Translations under genes and position numbers: made by a program
In this document: in pieces, positions 4,826 to 8,233 of the stretch
Layout of the letters: every line of letters starts with the position of its first letter
How positions within the stretch are numbered: the stretch's first letter is position 1
The notes under the pieces: generated by a model
What the model was told of the DNA's origin: nothing
Database searches by the model: none
The model's input: only the letters and a program-made list of their open reading frames with translations
Assembly (NCBI GenBank): GCA_017515945.1
Contig: JAFWDX010000426.1
Coordinates: 1 to 8,233, forward strand
DNA length: 8,233 nt
Source of the DNA: Blautia sp.
Lineage (GTDB): Bacteria; Bacillota; Clostridia; Lachnospirales; Lachnospiraceae
Direction: 5' to 3'

Positions 4826-5795
4826 ACTTGATGACCTTGAGCGATTCTCTGTCGGCGAAGACGGCCACAAAGATCAGGAAGACCACGCCCTGGAACAGCT
4901 GCATGGCCTGGGTCGTCAGACCGATCATGGTCAGACCACTGGTCAGCACGATATACAGCAGAGAGCCGATGATCACGTTCAGGAAACGGGACTTGGCGCC
5001 GCCCGTGATGGGCATGCCACCCAGTACCAAAGCGATCAGGATCTGGGTCTCCAGCTGGTTGCCTCCGGAAGCTGTAACCGAGCCGACCTTGATGACGTTG
5101 ATGAAGGCCGCGAAGCCTGTGATGGCGCCTGCCAGCACATAGATCAGGAATTTCATCAGGTCTGTGCGGATACCGGCGAATTTGGCAGCCTTCTCGCCTG
5201 CGCCGATGGCACGCAGGTCGATGCCAAAGCGGGTGAAGTTAAACGCGATAAATCCGACGATGACGACGATCAGGGTGCAGGTCAGTTTCAGCCTGTCCGT
5301 ATTCATCAGCACCAGCTTCGCGCTGCCGCCCACGGGCGCGCTGGAGGTCAGGTACTTGATGATGCCTCTGAACAGGAACATGGTGCAGATCGTCACGATG
5401 AAGGATTTGATCTTGCGCTTTACATAGAAAAATCCGTTGATGGCTCCGATGGCGGCGCCGGCCGCGATACCGGCCACGACGGCCAGCGGGACGCTGGTCT
5501 TGGAGACCATGCACACGACGATGGAGGAGATACCGAGGATGGAGCCCTGGGAGAAATCAAGGCCGCCCATCGTCATGATGAAAAACACGCCTGTCGCCGC
5601 GATCATGGTCACGTAGATCTGGGACATGACGAGAGATATATTTTTGATCATCCGCCCCTTGGTCAGGGTATTGAATACCAGAAAGACGACGACCAGACCG
5701 ACGATCGGCAGGAGGGAACGGATCATAGAAATGAATGACAGTTTCTTAAGCTGTTCCTCTTTTGAAACTGCGCTGTTATTTGTTTTGTCAGCCAT
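4824..5795 (-). CDS. Ribose-type (CUT2) ABC transporter permease, second permease of the operon
   Basis: 323 residues, the family's usual length, with about eight to ten hydrophobic membrane segments (the first at 27-44). RbsC-family signatures: GGLDFSQGS (77-85, where RbsC proteins have GGIDLSVGS), GAINGFFYVKRKIKSF (117-132), AIGAGEKAAKFAGI (196-209), and LGGMPITGGAKS (258-269). It should pair with the other permease at the membrane and be driven by the two-domain ATPase to import a simple sugar or related compound. Start: AAGGAGG (5801-5807) 5 bases before the ATG; this site overlaps the ATPase stop codon, giving a 10-bp gap and likely translational coupling. The hydrophilic, lysine-rich N-terminus precedes the first membrane segment. 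Confidence 0.92.
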   Translation of the reverse strand: MADKTNNSAVSKEEQLKKLSFISMIRSLLPIVGLVVVFLVFNTLTKGRMIKNISLVMSQIYVTMIAATGVFFIMTMGGLDFSQGSILGISSIVVCMVSKTSVPLAVVAGIAAGAAIGAINGFFYVKRKIKSFIVTICTMFLFRGIIKYLTSSAPVGGSAKLVLMNTDRLKLTCTLIVVIVGFIAFNFTRFGIDLRAIGAGEKAAKFAGIRTDLMKFLIYVLAGAITGFAAFINVIKVGSVTASGGNQLETQILIALVLGGMPITGGAKSRFLNVIIGSLLYIVLTSGLTMIGLTTQAMQLFQGVVFLIFVAVFADRESLKVIK

Positions 5796-5805
5796 GACGT
5801 CCTCC

Positions 5806-7305
5806 TTATACCATCTTCGCGATCAGGGAATTCTCATCCAGGTCCGGGCTGCGCTGCAGATCGCCGTTGATCCGGCCGTCCTTCATGATCAGGATACGGT
5901 CGCACATACCGATCAGCTCCATCAGCTCCTCGGAGATCATGATAATGGATTTACCCTCTTTGCGCATTTTGTCCATGAGCTGGTAAATGTCCTGTTTTAC
6001 CTTGATATCGATGCCTCGTGTCGGGGAATCCAGCACCAGGATGTCGGAATTCTTGCCGATCCAGCGGGCAAGAACCACCTTCTGCTTGTTGCCGCCGGAC
6101 AGGTCGGATACGAACTGATCCGTATTGACCATCTTGACGGACATCTCAGCCGCATATTCATTCGCGAACTTTTTCATTTTGCCCCTGGAAAGCAGGTGCA
6201 GGAAGCCGGTCAGCTCTCCCAGAGAGGGCAGGCAGATATTGTCGCGGATGCTCTGATTCATGACCACGGACTCGTTGTCTCTGTCCTTGGACGTGTAGGC
6301 CATGCTGTGGCTGATGGCTGTGGGGATGTCATTGATCTGGGTCCCGTCGGCCAGGGTCACGCTGCCCTTGCGGTCAAAGGAAGCGCCGAAGCAGGCCTTG
6401 CCCACTTCATGCATGCCGGACTCGGACAGTCCGCCGAAGCCGAGGATCTCGCCCTTGTGCAGTTCAAAGGAGATGTCCTGGATCTGGCCGGGAACGGTCA
6501 CGTCCTTTACTGAGAGGACCACTTCGTCAGAAACGGCCTCGCCATAGTCTGCCCTGTAATAATCGCCGGTGACTTCACGGCCGACCATGAGTTTCTTGAG
6601 GTCGTCCTCTGTCACGTCAGCGCTCTTTACGGTATCGATGTAGACACCGTCGCGCAGACATGTGATGGTATCCGACATGCGCAGCACCTCGGGCAGGTCG
6701 TGGGAAATAAAGATGATCGTATTTCCCTCGGAGCGGATGCGGTTCATCTGCTTGTACAGCTCTTCACGGCCTTCCTGAGAAAGGGCGGTCGTTGTCTCGT
6801 CGATGACGACGATCTTAGGATTGAAATAGGTGGCCTTGACGATCTCGACCAGCTTGCGGTCCTCAAAGTTGTAATCGTCGACCATGGCGTTCGCCCGGAT
6901 CCGTCCGAAGCCGTACTGATCCAGGAGCTTTTGCGCCTCGCGGTTCATGGCGGAGGTGTTTTTGATCCCACGGTTGACGAACCTGTCCTCATGACCCAGG
7001 AAAATGTTCTCCGCCACGGTCAGGCCGGAAAGGGTACCCAGCTCCTGCACGATGATGGAGACGCCTTCGTTGTTGGCTTCTACCTGATTTTTGGGATGGA
7101 TCTCCTTGCCGTCCAGGACAAAGGTGCCGCTGTCGATGCTGTAAATACCGGTCAGCATGTTGGTCAGGGTGGATTTGCCGGAACCGTTCTCTCCGATCAG
7201 GGCATGAACCTCGCCTTTGTTCACATTAAAAGAAACATTCTGCACAGCCTTTGTAATGCCGAAGGTCTTGCAGAGATTCTGAACCTGTAATCTTACTTCG
7301 CTCAT
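5806..7305 (-). CDS. Ribose-type ABC transporter ATPase, two nucleotide-binding domains (RbsA family)
   Basis: 499 residues from the ATG at 7305; a GTG one codon earlier (7308) is an alternative. AAGGAGG (7314-7320) lies 8 bases from the ATG but only 5 from the GTG. Numbering below counts the GTG as 1. Domain 1: Walker A GENGSGKST (39-47), Q-loop Gln88, Walker B VVIDE (167-171), switch His203, but the signature LSGGQ is replaced by YNFED (146-150). Domain 2: Walker A is lost (GFGGLSESGMHE, 290-301), signature LSGGNKQK is intact (403-410), and Walker B reads LVLDSPTRGID with Ser428 where the catalytic Glu is expected. Thus one composite site (domain 1 Walker motifs with domain 2 signature) looks active and the other degenerate. 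RbsA proteins are often asymmetric, but this is more extreme. Cytosolic face of the importer, between its two permease genes. Confidence 0.93.
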   Translation of the reverse strand: MSEVRLQVQNLCKTFGITKAVQNVSFNVNKGEVHALIGENGSGKSTLTNMLTGIYSIDSGTFVLDGKEIHPKNQVEANNEGVSIIVQELGTLSGLTVAENIFLGHEDRFVNRGIKNTSAMNREAQKLLDQYGFGRIRANAMVDDYNFEDRKLVEIVKATYFNPKIVVIDETTTALSQEGREELYKQMNRIRSEGNTIIFISHDLPEVLRMSDTITCLRDGVYIDTVKSADVTEDDLKKLMVGREVTGDYYRADYGEAVSDEVVLSVKDVTVPGQIQDISFELHKGEILGFGGLSESGMHEVGKACFGASFDRKGSVTLADGTQINDIPTAISHSMAYTSKDRDNESVVMNQSIRDNICLPSLGELTGFLHLLSRGKMKKFANEYAAEMSVKMVNTDQFVSDLSGGNKQKVVLARWIGKNSDILVLDSPTRGIDIKVKQDIYQLMDKMRKEGKSIIMISEELMELIGMCDRILIMKDGRINGDLQRSPDLDENSLIAKMV

Positions 7306-7324
7306 CACGCATACCTCCTTCGCA

Positions 7325-8233
7325 TTACTTGACGATCTCGCCCTTGGTGACCTTGGTGGTCAGGGTCACGATGATCAGCAGCGCCAGGCCGGAGATGACA
7401 TCATTGACGGCCGTAGGAGCGCCCAGGGCGACAAAGCCGTAATAGATGATCTGCAGGAAGAATTCGCCGATAATGATCGCAGGGATCGGGATACCGTATT
7501 TTTTGAGTGCCACGCCGAGGAAACATCCCATGGTGGGATAGAAGTTACGGCTCATGGAGAGCATGCCTGTCTCCGCGACCATGGAAGAACCGTAGCTGAT
7601 GGTCAGGACCGCCTCCACGCCCAGGAAAGCGCCGGAGATGATAAAGGCGATCACTTTGTATTTATTGATGTTGATACCCATGTTTTTGGCGACAAATTCA
7701 TCGGAGCCAATGGCATAGGTGTATGTTCCGATCTTGGTGTAATTAAGCAGCAGATAAGCTGTAATGAAAGCGATGACTGCCAGGATCAGGTTGCAGGGCA
7801 TCGCGCCGAAAGCCCTCAGATTGGAGGGGAGGGTGGCGGACTGTCCGCCTGCGATATAGCTGGCGATGGCTTCATAGATCAGGGCCAGGCCGGTGGTAAC
7901 GATCATGGACGGGATGTGCAGCTTTACATAAAAGAAGCCGTTGAGCAGGCCCACGATGGCGCCGGTCAGGATGCAGCCCGCGATCAGGCCGAAGTAGCCC
8001 AGACCGAAACGGGAGGCAATGACTGTGCCGACGATGGAGGAAAGCATGATATTTGCGCCGATGGAGAAGTCAAACATCCCCATGACCATGACGAAGTAAA
8101 AACCTACCGCGCCGGCGGAGACCATCAGCGAGGCTTCGAAGTAGCTGAGCAGGTTTTTGGGGGAGCCGAAGTTGCCTGGCGTGATCGCTTTGAAGATCGC
8201 CCAGGATGCGATGACAAGGAAGATCAGGATCGC
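7325..8233 (-). CDS. Ribose-type ABC transporter permease, first permease (5' end cut by the window)
   Basis: The frame is open from the stop (7325-7327) to the window edge, giving 302 visible residues. The in-frame ATG at 8125 is internal: the 36 residues before it (starting AILIFLVIASWAIFKAITPG) form the usual first membrane segment and PxNF..P.NLL loop of RbsC-like permeases. Only a few to some tens of N-terminal residues should be missing. Other signatures: GMFDFSIGAN (in place of GGIDLSVGS), GLLNGFFYVKLHIPSM, and YAIGSDEFVAKNMGI. The usual LGG...GGxGS loop is altered to FLGVALKKYGIP, making this the more divergent of the two permeases. It lies 19 bp upstream of the ATPase ATG. A binding protein gene is expected further right. 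Confidence 0.9.
   Translation of the reverse strand, partial: AILIFLVIASWAIFKAITPGNFGSPKNLLSYFEASLMVSAGAVGFYFVMVMGMFDFSIGANIMLSSIVGTVIASRFGLGYFGLIAGCILTGAIVGLLNGFFYVKLHIPSMIVTTGLALIYEAIASYIAGGQSATLPSNLRAFGAMPCNLILAVIAFITAYLLLNYTKIGTYTYAIGSDEFVAKNMGININKYKVIAFIISGAFLGVEAVLTISYGSSMVAETGMLSMSRNFYPTMGCFLGVALKKYGIPIPAIIIGEFFLQIIYYGFVALGAPTAVNDVISGLALLIIVTLTTKVTKGEIVK

Noticed and set aside
4626..5738. Plus-strand 370-codon open frame opposite the permease and regulator genes
   Set aside because: Rich in His, Asp, Gln and Gly with no domain; it is the mirror of GC-biased third positions in the real minus-strand genes, and has no ribosome binding site.
5626..6513. Plus-strand 295-codon open frame opposite the ATPase
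   Set aside because: Antisense shadow of a gene with clear ABC motifs; composition is His/Asp/Leu-rich without a recognisable fold.

Overview
The window looks like a chromosomal carbohydrate-uptake region from a moderately GC-rich Clostridia-type Firmicute, probably Lachnospiraceae-like. The basis is strong AGGAGG-type ribosome binding sites before every gene, an AraR-like GntR/LacI regulator, a ROK repressor, and ribose-type (CUT2) ABC transporter genes. This taxonomic guess is an inference; no marker gene is present. All five confident genes and the edge-truncated one read on the minus strand, so the order of transcription runs from right to left.

Right half (3500-8233): three closely packed genes for a ribose/simple-sugar-type ABC importer, namely permease (cut by the window edge), two-domain ATPase, and second permease, with gaps of 19 and 10 bp. 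A short hairpin at the last stop codon separates them from an AraR-like regulator, which ends at a long hairpin with a U-tract (3380-3462). The substrate-binding protein and the operon promoter are not in view and probably lie to the right. The transported sugar cannot be read from the sequence; AraR-type control and the nearby polyol-type dehydrogenase suggest a pentose, ketose or polyol.

Middle (2632-3499): about 870 bp without an intact gene, and not empty. It holds the C-terminal remnant of a zinc alcohol dehydrogenase, an unrecognised 37-codon frame, and a promoter-like sequence. These are followed by a leader with three hairpins and a perfect Shine-Dalgarno site that now leads into a frame-broken scrap of an ABC sugar permease. 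It reads as the wreck of an earlier sugar or polyol locus. A promoter-like sequence for the ROK gene follows.

Left part (1-2631): a ROK-family repressor that has lost the kinase phosphate-binding motif, then a short-chain dehydrogenase of the sorbose-reductase/mannitol-dehydrogenase type. Four copies of a 32-bp imperfect palindrome (core GGAACCTGTCCC) lie 3' of these two genes, in two pairs. Copy 3 carries a compensated base-pair change, which implies selection for a fold. The stretch 59-377 is a chain of hairpins, including an 82-nt hairpin whose G-U pairs favour the plus strand and a perfect 22-bp inverted repeat between two palindrome copies. This is the least explained part of the window.

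I see no defence system, CRISPR array, tRNA, rRNA or intact transposase. The most interesting items are the palindrome family and hairpin chain, the structured leader attached to a dead gene, and the unusually asymmetric ATPase.
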